Assembly (NCBI GenBank): GCA_004791255.1
Contig: SRUQ01000003.1
Location: 334,623-398,622 of the forward strand
Source of the DNA: a bacterium M00.F.Ca.ET.205.01.1.1
GTDB taxonomy: Bacteria > Pseudomonadota > Alphaproteobacteria > Rhizobiales > Rhizobiaceae
Length of the DNA: 64,000 nt
Direction of reading: 5' to 3'
The position numbers and the translations under genes are program-made. The notes under the pieces were generated by a model that made no database searches, was not told where the DNA came from, and was given only the letters and a program-made list of their open reading frames with translations. How positions within the stretch are numbered: the stretch's first letter is position 1; each line of letters begins with the position of its first letter. This document shows, one piece after another, positions 48,165 to 61,615 of this stretch.

Positions 48165-48902
48165 ATGGCAATGAATTGGGCAAGGCTGGCTCCGGCTTTG
48201 GTGGGAGCATTGCTATTCGGCGTCGTGCAGGTCCGCGCGGATTCGCTTCAAGTGCAACCTGCTCTCGTCGATGTCCTGGCGCCCGGCGCGGCGTCGACCA
48301 TTACGCTTCGCAATGAAGGGTCGACGCCAAGCAACGTGCAGATTCGCGTCTTCCGCTGGTCACAGGTCAACGGCGAAGAATCCTTGCAGCCCACGGAAGA
48401 TGTTGTTGCCTCTCCTCCTGCCGTCACGCTGCTGCCGGGCACCGACTACGTTGCCCGCATCGTGCGTGTGGCGAAGCGGCCGGTAGCGCCTGAGGAAGCC
48501 TATCGCATGCTCGTCGACGAGCTTCCGGACGCCGGCCGCGCAAAAACCGGAACGGTGAAGCTGCTGGTACGCCATTCGATCCCGGTCTTCTTCGGTTCGC
48601 CGAAGAGAACTCCGCCGGCTGTGGACTGGACGGTATCAAAGCAGGACGGCCGTTTGATCGTTTCGGCCCGCAACAGGGGCGGCATGCGCCTGCGCATTTC
48701 CGCGCTGTCGCTGCGCGATGCGGGCGGGCACAAGATTTCATTCGGCAGAGGTCTGGTCGGATATGCGCTCGGCCAGTCGACCATGCGCTGGGTGGCGCCG
48801 GTAAGCGGGCGCAAATTCGCCGCCAAGGGATCGGTCTCGATCTCGGCCCAAGGCAACGATGGCGAGATCAACGCAGTAGCGCCGGTCGTCGCCTCGCCGT
48901 GA
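48165..48902 (+). CDS. periplasmic pilus chaperone (CsuC/FimC-like)
   Basis: 245 residues: signal peptide to about residue 25 (VQVRADS), then two immunoglobulin-like domains. ITLRNEGSTPSNVQIRVFRW and YRMLVDELP are conserved chaperone segments; RHSIPVFFG is the G1-strand region that donates to subunits. It holds pilin subunits in the periplasm for the usher. Overlaps the usher start by 4 nt (GTGA). Confidence 0.9.
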   Translation: MAMNWARLAPALVGALLFGVVQVRADSLQVQPALVDVLAPGAASTITLRNEGSTPSNVQIRVFRWSQVNGEESLQPTEDVVASPPAVTLLPGTDYVARIVRVAKRPVAPEEAYRMLVDELPDAGRAKTGTVKLLVRHSIPVFFGSPKRTPPAVDWTVSKQDGRLIVSARNRGGMRLRISALSLRDAGGHKISFGRGLVGYALGQSTMRWVAPVSGRKFAAKGSVSISAQGNDGEINAVAPVVASP

Positions 48903-51280
48903 ACTCGGCTTGTTTCCTGACGCTTTCGATACTTGTCGTCGCACTGACGCAGTCCTGCCAAGCGGCCGGCGCGGTCCAGCAGCTTCAGCTCGAAGTTTTC
49001 ATCAACGGCGCCGCCACCAACCAGATCGCGGCTTTTGTGTCTCCTGACGGCCAGCATCTCGGTGCGACGCCCGATGAGTTGCAGGCATTGGGGCTAGATC
49101 TCAGCAAGCTTGCACGATCCGCGGGAACTACAGTCATGCTCGACACCGTGCGGGGGCTTGCCTACCGCTACGAAGCGCCGGAGCAGCGCGTCTTCCTGAC
49201 GATCAACAATGGCCTGCGCGGCACGATATCCTTCGACGCGTCGCCAGCCCATGAGGCGGCGCCGGACGTCCGGGAGGGGTTCGGCGGTGTCCTCAACTAC
49301 AATCTGTTCGCTGCGCTGCAGCAGGAGCCCGACGTCAGCGGCTTCACCTTCAACGGTGTCTCCACCACCCTCGACGCGCGCGCCTTTTCGCCCTTGGGAA
49401 CGTTTGGTCAGTCGGCGATCCTGCGGCTGGCGGACGACGGTCGGACAGATGCCTTGAGGCTCGACACTGCCTACACCTATTCCGACCCTGCGACGCTGAT
49501 GACATATCAGGCGGGCGATGCGATTTCCGGCGGTTTCGCCTGGACCAGGCCGATCCGCATCGGCGGGCTTCAGGCGCGCCGCAATTTCGGTCTTCGCACC
49601 GACCTGATAACCCAGCCGCTCGCATCGGTGAGCGGCAGCGCAGCGGTACCGTCAACGGTCGACGTCTATGTCAACGATCTCAAGACCTATTCTCATACCG
49701 TTGACGGCGGCCCTTTCCAGATCACCGACATTCCGGTCACCGCCGGCGGCGGGCAGGCAATTGTGGTCCTGCGTGATGCGGCCGGCCGTGAAACGCGCAC
49801 GAGCGTGCCGTTCTATGCCTCGCCCAGCCTGCTGAGGCCAGGGCTGCTCGACTTCTCGCTGGAGGCCGGCCTGCCGAGACTCGGGTACGCCACAATGTCT
49901 GATGCCTATGCCGTCAACCAGCCCGTCATATCGGCAAGCCTGCGGAAAGGTATCTACGACTGGCTGACCCTGGAAAGCCACGCCGAGGCCGGCAAGGATC
50001 TGCTCAATGGCGGTCTGGGCATGGTGATGCGCACCGGGTCGCTTGGGGTCGCTTCGTTCGCGTTGGCCGGCAGCCACAGTGGAGCCGGCAGCGGGCTGCA
50101 GTCCTATGCCTCCTACGAGATCAGGATCGGGAGACTGAGCATAAATGCCAGCTCGCAAATGACTTTCGGTTCCTATGACGATCTCGCCTCGGTGACCGGC
50201 CGGCTTCAGGACGACGCGCCGGGCGAAGCCTTCTTCAATCTGCTGTCAGTGGATCCAGACGCCGCGGATGCCAGGTCCGGGCCGCCGAGGATGGTGAACA
50301 GCATTTCCGCCGGAATACCGTTGTCCTTTGACAGCGGCAGTATCAGTGCAAGCTACATCGATCTGCTACCGGCCAGCGGCGAAAGGTCCAGAGTGCTCAC
50401 TGCCTCCTACTCGCGAACTCTGCCTTTCGGCTATCTCAACGCCACGGCCTTCGCCGACCTTGGCGGGCGAAGGACCGCCGGCCTCTTCGCCGGGCTGTCG
50501 ATCCCAATCGGCGGCAGCGCCATGGCATCGACGGCAGTCTCCGCCGGCAAGCACGGGGTCGAGATGATCGCCGACGTGAGCAAACCGCTCGGCGAGGAAC
50601 CGGGCAGCGTCGGTTGGCGGACCAGCTTCAGCCAGGGCGGATCCACCGAGGGCTCGGCGGCGGTCTCCTATCGCTCTTCCCATGGACGTGCCGATGCAGC
50701 CGTCGGCCGTTCAATCTCTGGTACCACTGCGACAGCCCAGTTCGACGGGGCACTCGCAACGATGGGATCCGATATTTTCCTTGCCGACCGGATCGACGAC
50801 AGTTTCGCCGTCGTCGAAACAGGTTTGCCCGATGTCGGCGTGCTCTACGAGAACCGGCCGATCGGCACTACCGATGCAAAGGGCCGGCTGCTGGTGCCGG
50901 GCCTGCGCGCCTATCAGCGAAACAAGATTGCCATCGACACGACCAATTTGCCCATCGACGCCGACGTCACGACCACGCAGGACGTCATTGCGCCGGCCGA
51001 CCGGGCCGGTGTGCGGGTCAATTTCCAGGTTCGCACCAACATCGACGCCGCAGTCCTCGTCCTTTCAGATCCGGACGGACAGCCGCTCGAGGTCGGCTCG
51101 CACGCCACAGTCAACGGCAAGCAAGGCTTCGTCATCGGCTATGACGGACGTGCCTATGTGAAGGGACTGGCGCAAAGGAACACTGTCGTTGCCCAGACTG
51201 CCAAGGGTTCGTGCCAGGCATCGTTCGGCTACACACCGAAAGCAAACCAGCAAGTGGTCGTCCCGGTCGTCTGCCGCTGA
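48899..51280 (+). CDS. outer-membrane usher (CsuD-like)
   Basis: 793 residues starting with GTG, overlapping the chaperone gene. Signal peptide, N-terminal domain (LEVFINGAATNQIAAF), the barrel with repeated beta-strands (YSDPATLMTYQAGDAISGGFAWTR region) and a plug-like PSTVDVYVNDLKTYSHTVDGG stretch, then C-terminal domains with the Cys pair in KGSCQASFGY and VVCR. It is the pore through which subunits are assembled. Length is normal for the archaic usher clade. Confidence 0.92.
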   Translation: MNSACFLTLSILVVALTQSCQAAGAVQQLQLEVFINGAATNQIAAFVSPDGQHLGATPDELQALGLDLSKLARSAGTTVMLDTVRGLAYRYEAPEQRVFLTINNGLRGTISFDASPAHEAAPDVREGFGGVLNYNLFAALQQEPDVSGFTFNGVSTTLDARAFSPLGTFGQSAILRLADDGRTDALRLDTAYTYSDPATLMTYQAGDAISGGFAWTRPIRIGGLQARRNFGLRTDLITQPLASVSGSAAVPSTVDVYVNDLKTYSHTVDGGPFQITDIPVTAGGGQAIVVLRDAAGRETRTSVPFYASPSLLRPGLLDFSLEAGLPRLGYATMSDAYAVNQPVISASLRKGIYDWLTLESHAEAGKDLLNGGLGMVMRTGSLGVASFALAGSHSGAGSGLQSYASYEIRIGRLSINASSQMTFGSYDDLASVTGRLQDDAPGEAFFNLLSVDPDAADARSGPPRMVNSISAGIPLSFDSGSISASYIDLLPASGERSRVLTASYSRTLPFGYLNATAFADLGGRRTAGLFAGLSIPIGGSAMASTAVSAGKHGVEMIADVSKPLGEEPGSVGWRTSFSQGGSTEGSAAVSYRSSHGRADAAVGRSISGTTATAQFDGALATMGSDIFLADRIDDSFAVVETGLPDVGVLYENRPIGTTDAKGRLLVPGLRAYQRNKIAIDTTNLPIDADVTTTQDVIAPADRAGVRVNFQVRTNIDAAVLVLSDPDGQPLEVGSHATVNGKQGFVIGYDGRAYVKGLAQRNTVVAQTAKGSCQASFGYTPKANQQVVVPVVCR

Positions 51281-51305
51281 TGGCAGGTCGGCCGCCCACG
51301 GTTCG

Positions 51306-52313
51306 TCAGTAGGTAACCGTCACGACAATTGTGTCGGTGTATGTTCCGGGCGCGGGCGTCATCTGCGCGGGTGCGCGGGCGTATACGGTGTATGCCTGAT
51401 CCAGCCCGGTTCCGGCGCCGCTTGCGCTGTCGGTGCCGATCGTGTTTCCCCAGACGCTGGTCCTGCCGCTATCACTGTAGAGGGAATAGGTGACGGTCTT
51501 GATGCCGCTGGTCATCCTCCTGCTGGCGACCGTGGCACCGGATCCAGTGCCGGCGCTCAACCCGATATTGTAGGGCGTCGAGTCCGTGCAACGGACCGTG
51601 ACAGACCCCGTCGAATCGACATTGGACGCCAGAACTCCGACGGAGCCAAAATTTACATTGGTGGCCGAAACGTTGCAGTTCGCGTTGATTGTCGCGGTCC
51701 AGGTGGAGCCGCTCGATGTGGCTTGCCGGGTCCCCGTCGGGCACGCCGTGGCGGTCTTGTAATCATAGCCGGCAGCCGGGGCGGTGGTCATGGTCCAGAC
51801 ATAGGATCCGGGACCCGACGTGGTCTGATTGGCAAAAACCCGGCCATAGACTGTCAGGGTGGTGCCGGCGCTGCCGGAGGAACCCAAAGCGAGATCGTAG
51901 GTCGTGCCGGTGGGATAGAGCCCATAGGCGGTCGTCGCCAAGCCCCATGATCCCCAGATAGTCGTTCTCGATGCATCGCTGTAAAGCTCGTGGACGAGCC
52001 GCTCGGAACCGGACGCCAGCCGACGGTTGCCGGCCCCGTTGGTCTGACCGGGCGAGAGTTCGACGCACAGGCGAACCGTCTGGTTGGCAGTTCCGGTGCA
52101 ATTGATGGTGAAGGTCGCCGTCGTGTCGGCGATGGCCCCGCTCAGAATGTCGACGACGCCGTACGATCCATTGGCGGCCGTGATGGAACAACTCTGGGAC
52201 CAGGCCCCTTGCACGCTGCAAGCCATGAACACCATGACCAGCACCGCCCGCAGCCGAACTGTCCAGTGATGCCAACGGGACAGCCATCTGAAACGTGATC
52301 CGTCGCGTCTCAT
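51306..52313 (-). CDS. two-domain spore coat U protein, probable tip adhesin (CsuE-like)
   Basis: 335 residues: a signal peptide with a long charged n-region (cleavage after about residue 39, GAWSQ-SCSI), an N-terminal SCPU-like domain (about 40-185) and a second one (about 210-335) ending TDTIVVTVTY. The second domain is strikingly similar to the pilin at 47646 (both have NIGL-AGTGSGATVA, TYSLYSDSGRT and TPAP-YTDT segments). It would cap the pilus and bind surfaces. It is convergent to the usher with 25 nt between stops, unlike the usual single Csu operon. Confidence 0.85.
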   Translation of the reverse strand: MRRDGSRFRWLSRWHHWTVRLRAVLVMVFMACSVQGAWSQSCSITAANGSYGVVDILSGAIADTTATFTINCTGTANQTVRLCVELSPGQTNGAGNRRLASGSERLVHELYSDASRTTIWGSWGLATTAYGLYPTGTTYDLALGSSGSAGTTLTVYGRVFANQTTSGPGSYVWTMTTAPAAGYDYKTATACPTGTRQATSSGSTWTATINANCNVSATNVNFGSVGVLASNVDSTGSVTVRCTDSTPYNIGLSAGTGSGATVASRRMTSGIKTVTYSLYSDSGRTSVWGNTIGTDSASGAGTGLDQAYTVYARAPAQMTPAPGTYTDTIVVTVTY

Positions 52314-52398
52314 GTTTGCCTATTGCGGTGACCAATTCAAAACGGGCTTCCTGCGGATGTTATACCGCGATCCATTTGAAACGCATCGCGTCAACGCA

Positions 52399-53448
52399 TC
52401 AGGCAATCATCTGGCCGAAACGGTCGACCTCCCCCGATGTCGTGGCAAAGCTGGTGACGAAACGGTAGAGCAGTTCGTCCCCGCCAATATGGCCGTCAAA
52501 GCCATGCGGCTTGTGCCAATCATAGAAGGCGGCGCCCGCCGCCTGCAGTCTGTCGGCTTCAGCCTTCTTCATCACCGCGAACACTTCGTTGGCCTGCGGC
52601 AGCCAGGCCAGCCTGGCGGTGTCGGAATCCTCGATCGCCGCCGCCAGACGGGCCGCCATGGCATTGGCGTGCCTGGCCGTATCGAGCCACAGATCATCGC
52701 TGAAATAGGCGTCGAACTGGGCGGCGATGAAACGCGACTTTGAGAACAGTTGGGCGGCGCGCTTGCGCAGGAAGGCCAGTTCGCCGGCGCGGCCGGGATC
52801 GAACAGCACGATCGCTTCGGCACACCAGCAGCCGTTCTTGGTGCCGCCAAAGGACAGGATATCAACGCCGCGCTTCCAGGTCATCTCGGCCGGGGTCGTG
52901 TCCAGCGCGACCAGAGCGTTGGCGAACCGGGCGCCATCCATGTGTAGCGGCACCTTGTGGTGCCTGGCGATATCGGAAATCGCCTGGATATCATCGAGGC
53001 CATAGACGGTGCCGACCTCGGTCGACTGGGTGATGGTGACCGCCATGGGCCGGCCCCAATGGACCACCTCGCCGGCGAAACGGCCGACCGCCTTTTCCAG
53101 ATTGTGCGGGTCGATCTTGCCCAGCGCGCCGTCGACGGCATGCAACCGCGAGCCGCCGGAAAAATATTCCGGCGCGCCGCACTCGTCCTCGATGACATGC
53201 GACTCGCGATGACAGAAGGAAATGCCGCCGGGCTTGTTATAAGCGGTTAGCGACAGCGAATTGGCGGCGGTGCCGGTCGCCACGAAGAACACGGCGACTT
53301 CGCGTTCGAAGATCTCGTTAAAGCGCTGGTAGACGGCCTGGTCGAGGGCGCCGTCGCCATAGGCGGTCGAGAAACCGCCGGCATGGGCCGAGAGGCCGGC
53401 TGCGATGCTGGGATGGGCGCCTGCCCAATTGTCGGAAGCGAAGAACAT
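52399..53448 (-). CDS. low-specificity L-threonine aldolase family
   Basis: 349 residues, PLP-dependent fold-type I. SDNWAGAHPSI and GTAANSLSLTAY bind the phosphate, HMDGARFANAL holds Asp171 for the pyridine nitrogen, and Lys204 in SFGGTKNGCWCAEA forms the Schiff base. The ATG at 53448 has AGGCAG upstream; a TTG-led longer frame adds unrelated residues. It cleaves L-threonine or allo-threonine to glycine and acetaldehyde. Stands alone. Confidence 0.92.
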   Translation of the reverse strand: MFFASDNWAGAHPSIAAGLSAHAGGFSTAYGDGALDQAVYQRFNEIFEREVAVFFVATGTAANSLSLTAYNKPGGISFCHRESHVIEDECGAPEYFSGGSRLHAVDGALGKIDPHNLEKAVGRFAGEVVHWGRPMAVTITQSTEVGTVYGLDDIQAISDIARHHKVPLHMDGARFANALVALDTTPAEMTWKRGVDILSFGGTKNGCWCAEAIVLFDPGRAGELAFLRKRAAQLFSKSRFIAAQFDAYFSDDLWLDTARHANAMAARLAAAIEDSDTARLAWLPQANEVFAVMKKAEADRLQAAGAAFYDWHKPHGFDGHIGGDELLYRFVTSFATTSGEVDRFGQMIA

Positions 53449-53637
53449 GCGTCTGCCTGTGCTTGGGAAATCGTGGCGACCTTGACCGGTTTCGTCGCTC
53501 GCCTGCAAGAGCCAGACATCGGAAAACGGGTAAAGCCAGCAAGGTGCTCCAAGTGCCCGTGCGACCGAAGCTTACGTTTTGCGAGGAACCCACGAAATTT
53601 TGTGTCGCAGTGCGGCCAAGTTTTTTGTGAATCGGTC

Positions 53638-53688
53638 TTGTGTGGGTCTTGGATTTCTGTCATAAAAATTTAGGACAGTAGTGCTGTC
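53638..53688 (+). promoter_or_regulatory. probable gltB promoter with operator-like palindrome
   Basis: TTGTGT (53638-53643), 17-bp spacer, CATAAA (53661-53666), then GACAG-TAGTG-CTGTC (53674-53688) covering the predicted start point. The leader to gltB would be about 250 nt. The 473-nt gap before gltB contains nothing else I can name. Confidence 0.45.
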
Positions 53689-53921
53689 TTATTTTGTCGC
53701 ACAAAGCTGGCTGGAATGGCGTATCGTTAGGCCACTCCGGCTTTTGCCGCGAGCGGCAGGTGGACGGACCAGTTCTGGCCTGTACGATACCACTGCGAAC
53801 CAGCGGCGTGCCGCATGGTTCGGCAAGGATTTCGCAAGACGTGCCGCAAGGATGAAGGGCGAGCCAGGTGCTCGCCAAGGCAAACCAGCGCCCGACGGGG
53901 CGCGGAATGGAGGATAGGACC

Positions 53922-58667
<4,746 letters not shown>

Positions 58668-58680
58668 GTTTTTGAGAATT

Positions 58681-58704
58681 GCCGGGGAGCCCAGGCTTCC
58701 CGGC
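58681..58704 (+). terminator. hairpin between gltB and gltD
   Basis: GCCGGGGAGCC (58681-58691) pairs with GGCTTCCCGGC (58694-58704) with one G-U, followed by CCCTTT. It may cause partial termination and lower GltD output, or stabilise the gltB message. Confidence 0.5.
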
Positions 58705-58809
58705 CCCTTTCATCGACAGTTTGACCTCGGATGCAAGGTTGCCACGGCAGCCTCAAGGGGTTAACGGGTGCGGCGAAACCCGCACCATCTGGACAGCAGG
58801 AACTGGACC

Positions 58810-60264
58810 ATGGGCAAGGTAACAGGATTTCTCGAAATCGACCGGCAGGTGCACAAGTACCAGCCGGCCTCCGACCGCATCCGGCATTTCCGCGAATTCA
58901 CGCTGCCGATGTCGGACAAGGAGGTCGAGAAACAGGCGGCGCGCTGCATGGATTGCGGCATTCCGTTCTGCCACGGACCGACGGGCTGCCCGATCCACAA
59001 CCAGATCCCGGACTGGAACGACCTCGTCTACAATGGCGATTGGGACAATGCGATCCGCAACCTGCATTCGACCAACAATTTCCCGGAGTTCACCGGCCGC
59101 ATCTGCCCCGCACCTTGCGAGGAAGCCTGCACGCTGAACCTCGAGGACATTCCGGTCGCCATCAAGACGGTGGAGCAGGCGATCGCCGACAAGGCCTATG
59201 AGACCGGCCATATCAGGCCGTATCCGCCGGAAAGGAAAACCGGCAAGCGCGTTGCCGTCATTGGGTCCGGCCCGGCCGGCATGGCGGCGGCGCAGCAGCT
59301 TGGCCGCGCCGGCTATGACGTGCATGTCTACGAGCGCGAAAGCCGGCCCGGCGGGCTAATGCGCTACGGCATTCCCGACTTCAAGATCGAGAAGCACTAT
59401 ATCGACCGGCGCATCGAGCAGATGCAGGGCGAAGGCGTGACGTTCTATTGCGGCGTCAATGTCGGCGTCGACAAGCCCGTTGCCGAGCTGCTGGCCGAGT
59501 ACGACGCGGTGCTCTATTGCGGCGGTTCGGAAACGCCGCGCCCGGCCAACATTCCCGGCGACGATCTCGGCGGCGTCTATGATGCCATGCCCTATCTGGT
59601 GCAGCAGAACCGCCGCGTCGGCGGTGAGCCGATCCAGTCGGTGGCGTGGCCGTCGCATCCGATCATCGCCAGCGGCCAGCATGTCGTCGTCGTCGGCGGC
59701 GGTGATACTGCTTCCGACTGCGTCGGCACCGCCTTCCGCCAGGGCGCGGTGCGCGTCACCCAGCTCGACATCCGCCCGCAGCCGCCGGAGAAGGAAGACA
59801 AGCTCGCGGTCTGGCCCTATTGGGCGACCAAGATGCGCACCTCGTCCTCGCAGGCCGAAGGTGCGGAGCGCGAATTCCAGGTGGCGACGCTCGAATTCAT
59901 CGGCGAAGAGGGCCAGCTGACCGGCGTGAAGTGCTGCGAGGTCGACGAGAAGCGCAAGCCGATATCAGGCACCGAATTCGTCATCCGCGCCGATCTCGCC
60001 TTCATCGCCATCGGTTTCGCCGGGCCGGCCGCTGCCGGCGTGGCGAAGGAGCTGGATGGTGAGATGAAGATCGTCACCGACAGCCGCCGTTCGAAGAACG
60101 TCGAAGCCAACGACCGCGATTACAAGACCAGCGTCGACCGGCTCTATGCGGCGGGCGACGTGCGCCGAGGCCAGTCGCTGGTCGTCTGGGCGATCCGCGA
60201 AGGCCGCCAGGCAGCGCGCTCGATCGACGAGGCGTTGATGGGGTCGAGCGTCCTGCCCCGTTAG
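58810..60264 (+). CDS. gltD: glutamate synthase small subunit
   Basis: 484 residues. Two 4Fe-4S clusters are carried by C46, C49, C54, C60 and C99, C103, C107 ([15 protein letters not shown] and CPAPCEEAC); the FAD motif GSGPAG is at 152-157, and the NADPH-binding GGGDTASDC follows near 295. It passes electrons from NADPH to GltB. I chose [12 protein letters not shown] at 58810, the family's usual N-terminus. Its stop codon lies inside a long palindrome. Confidence 0.97.
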   Translation: MGKVTGFLEIDRQVHKYQPASDRIRHFREFTLPMSDKEVEKQAARCMDCGIPFCHGPTGCPIHNQIPDWNDLVYNGDWDNAIRNLHSTNNFPEFTGRICPAPCEEACTLNLEDIPVAIKTVEQAIADKAYETGHIRPYPPERKTGKRVAVIGSGPAGMAAAQQLGRAGYDVHVYERESRPGGLMRYGIPDFKIEKHYIDRRIEQMQGEGVTFYCGVNVGVDKPVAELLAEYDAVLYCGGSETPRPANIPGDDLGGVYDAMPYLVQQNRRVGGEPIQSVAWPSHPIIASGQHVVVVGGGDTASDCVGTAFRQGAVRVTQLDIRPQPPEKEDKLAVWPYWATKMRTSSSQAEGAEREFQVATLEFIGEEGQLTGVKCCEVDEKRKPISGTEFVIRADLAFIAIGFAGPAAAGVAKELDGEMKIVTDSRRSKNVEANDRDYKTSVDRLYAAGDVRRGQSLVVWAIREGRQAARSIDEALMGSSVLPR

Positions 60265-60358
60265 AGCGTTTCACGGAAACGGTGAAACGCTCTAACTCCT
60301 TGTTTTGACGCAATTCCTGACGGAAAACCGTTTCACACTTTTCCTGGAATTGCTCTAA
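60261..60358. repeat. RIME1-like double palindrome, copy 3
   Basis: A 14-bp perfect inverted repeat (TTAGAGCGTTTCAC, 60261-60274, with 60282-60295) overlaps the gltD stop; a second, CAATTCC (60311-60317) with GGAATTG (60346-60352), encloses GGAAAACCG...CACTTTTCC. The ends TTAGAGC and GCTCTAA also match, so the whole 98 bp can fold into one cruciform. Its far end contains the stop of the DUF459 gene. I recall RIME1 as a ~106-bp two-palindrome element of Rhizobiaceae. It probably ends both convergent transcripts. Confidence 0.8.
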
Positions 60359-61584
60359 GGGCTGATCGCCGTCGTCGTGTCGGCCGTGGCGGCAGTCGCC
60401 GGCGTGGCCCTGGGCGGCGAGGAAAAATCGTCGGCGCGGCCGGGAGACGCCTGCGGAGCCTTGCCTTCGATGATCAGCTGTTCGCCGGGCAGGGCCGGAT
60501 TGGCCTTGACCGGAGGGGCTGCTCCGAGCAGTTCGGTGCCGCCGTCGAGCGCCGGATCGCTGAGCAGCATGGGCGCCGTGCGATCGATGACGATAGGGGC
60601 CGCCGCCGGACCCGGCGCCTCGACGGGCGCGCCTGCCGGTGCCGCAGCCGGGGCGACGCTTCCAGGCGCGGCAAGGCCCAGGATCTTCATCAGTGGCTTT
60701 TCGGTATAGAAGGCGAGCTTGCGCTTGCCGGCCTTCGAGACGTTGATGCCGTCATCGGCGCGCAGCCGGACGGGCTGTCCGTTCATGTCGGGGCCGTTGG
60801 TGATGAAAGCGCCGTTCTCGTCGACGAAGCCGTCCCAGACGTCGACGAATTCGCCGCCATTACTTTCGGCCGCGTTATGATAGATGTCGTTGAAGGCGAG
60901 CATGTCCGAGGTCATCTTCGGCACCCGGAAGGCCGGCATGCCGACCCACAGGAACGGCACCTTGGCGGTGGCGATCGCCTTGCCGAACGCGTCGGTGCGG
61001 CGCTCATATTCCTTCGTCCAGTTCTCCGACCGGGGCTGTTCGCGCACGTCGCCCACCTTCATCTGCTGGCGGTCGTTGGAGCCCAGCATGACGACCACGG
61101 CGGAAGGCTTTTCGCTCTCGATTAGCGATTTGACCTGCTCGGGCCAGTTGTAGAAATCGTCACGAACGAACCCTGACGAGCCATTGGAGCGAACGACGAT
61201 CCTGACGCCGGGATTGTCGGCGAAGGCGGTGTCCAGCCCTTCGGCGAGGCCTGACGCCATGAAGTCGCCGACCACCAGCACGGTGCGGGCATCCGGCGTC
61301 TTGTCGACAACAGGCGTTTCTGGTTCGGCGGGCGGGCGCGGGGCGTGCGGCTTCTTCGCCTTGAGCCTGGGTCTGGCCTTCTGGATGTCGAGTGGCGGCT
61401 CAACGCGCTCGCTGCGGCGCGGGAACAGAAGGTCGCGCAACGACCAGCCGCGGCTTTGCTGCTGCTCCTGCGCCATGGCCGGCGCATGAAAGGCGCCAGC
61501 CATGGCGACCGCGAGCACGGCGAGAGCGAGGATCAGCACCGGCATGCGACGGACGAGCGTCCCGATGCGCGCAGGCCAAACCAA
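60355..61584 (-). CDS. DUF459/SGNH-fold protein, catalytic residues apparently lost
   Basis: 409 residues: N-terminal signal/anchor (about 14-38), a Pro/Lys-rich linker, an SGNH domain (about 100-300) and a Pro/Ala-rich tail. Block III GSND (168-171) is intact, but block I reads GDFMAS (106-111) where GDS would carry the nucleophile, and block V reads DDGINVSKAG (277-286) where the His should be. It is therefore probably periplasmic and perhaps non-catalytic; an alternative Ser111 is possible. 31 nt after the lytic transglycosylase gene on the same strand, suggesting a cell-wall or exopolysaccharide role. Confidence 0.82.
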   Translation of the reverse strand: MVWPARIGTLVRRMPVLILALAVLAVAMAGAFHAPAMAQEQQQSRGWSLRDLLFPRRSERVEPPLDIQKARPRLKAKKPHAPRPPAEPETPVVDKTPDARTVLVVGDFMASGLAEGLDTAFADNPGVRIVVRSNGSSGFVRDDFYNWPEQVKSLIESEKPSAVVVMLGSNDRQQMKVGDVREQPRSENWTKEYERRTDAFGKAIATAKVPFLWVGMPAFRVPKMTSDMLAFNDIYHNAAESNGGEFVDVWDGFVDENGAFITNGPDMNGQPVRLRADDGINVSKAGKRKLAFYTEKPLMKILGLAAPGSVAPAAAPAGAPVEAPGPAAAPIVIDRTAPMLLSDPALDGGTELLGAAPPVKANPALPGEQLIIEGKAPQASPGRADDFSSPPRATPATAATADTTTAISP

Positions 61585-61615
61585 TCGCTCCCTCCCTATT
61601 CAACTTTGTCAGGCT

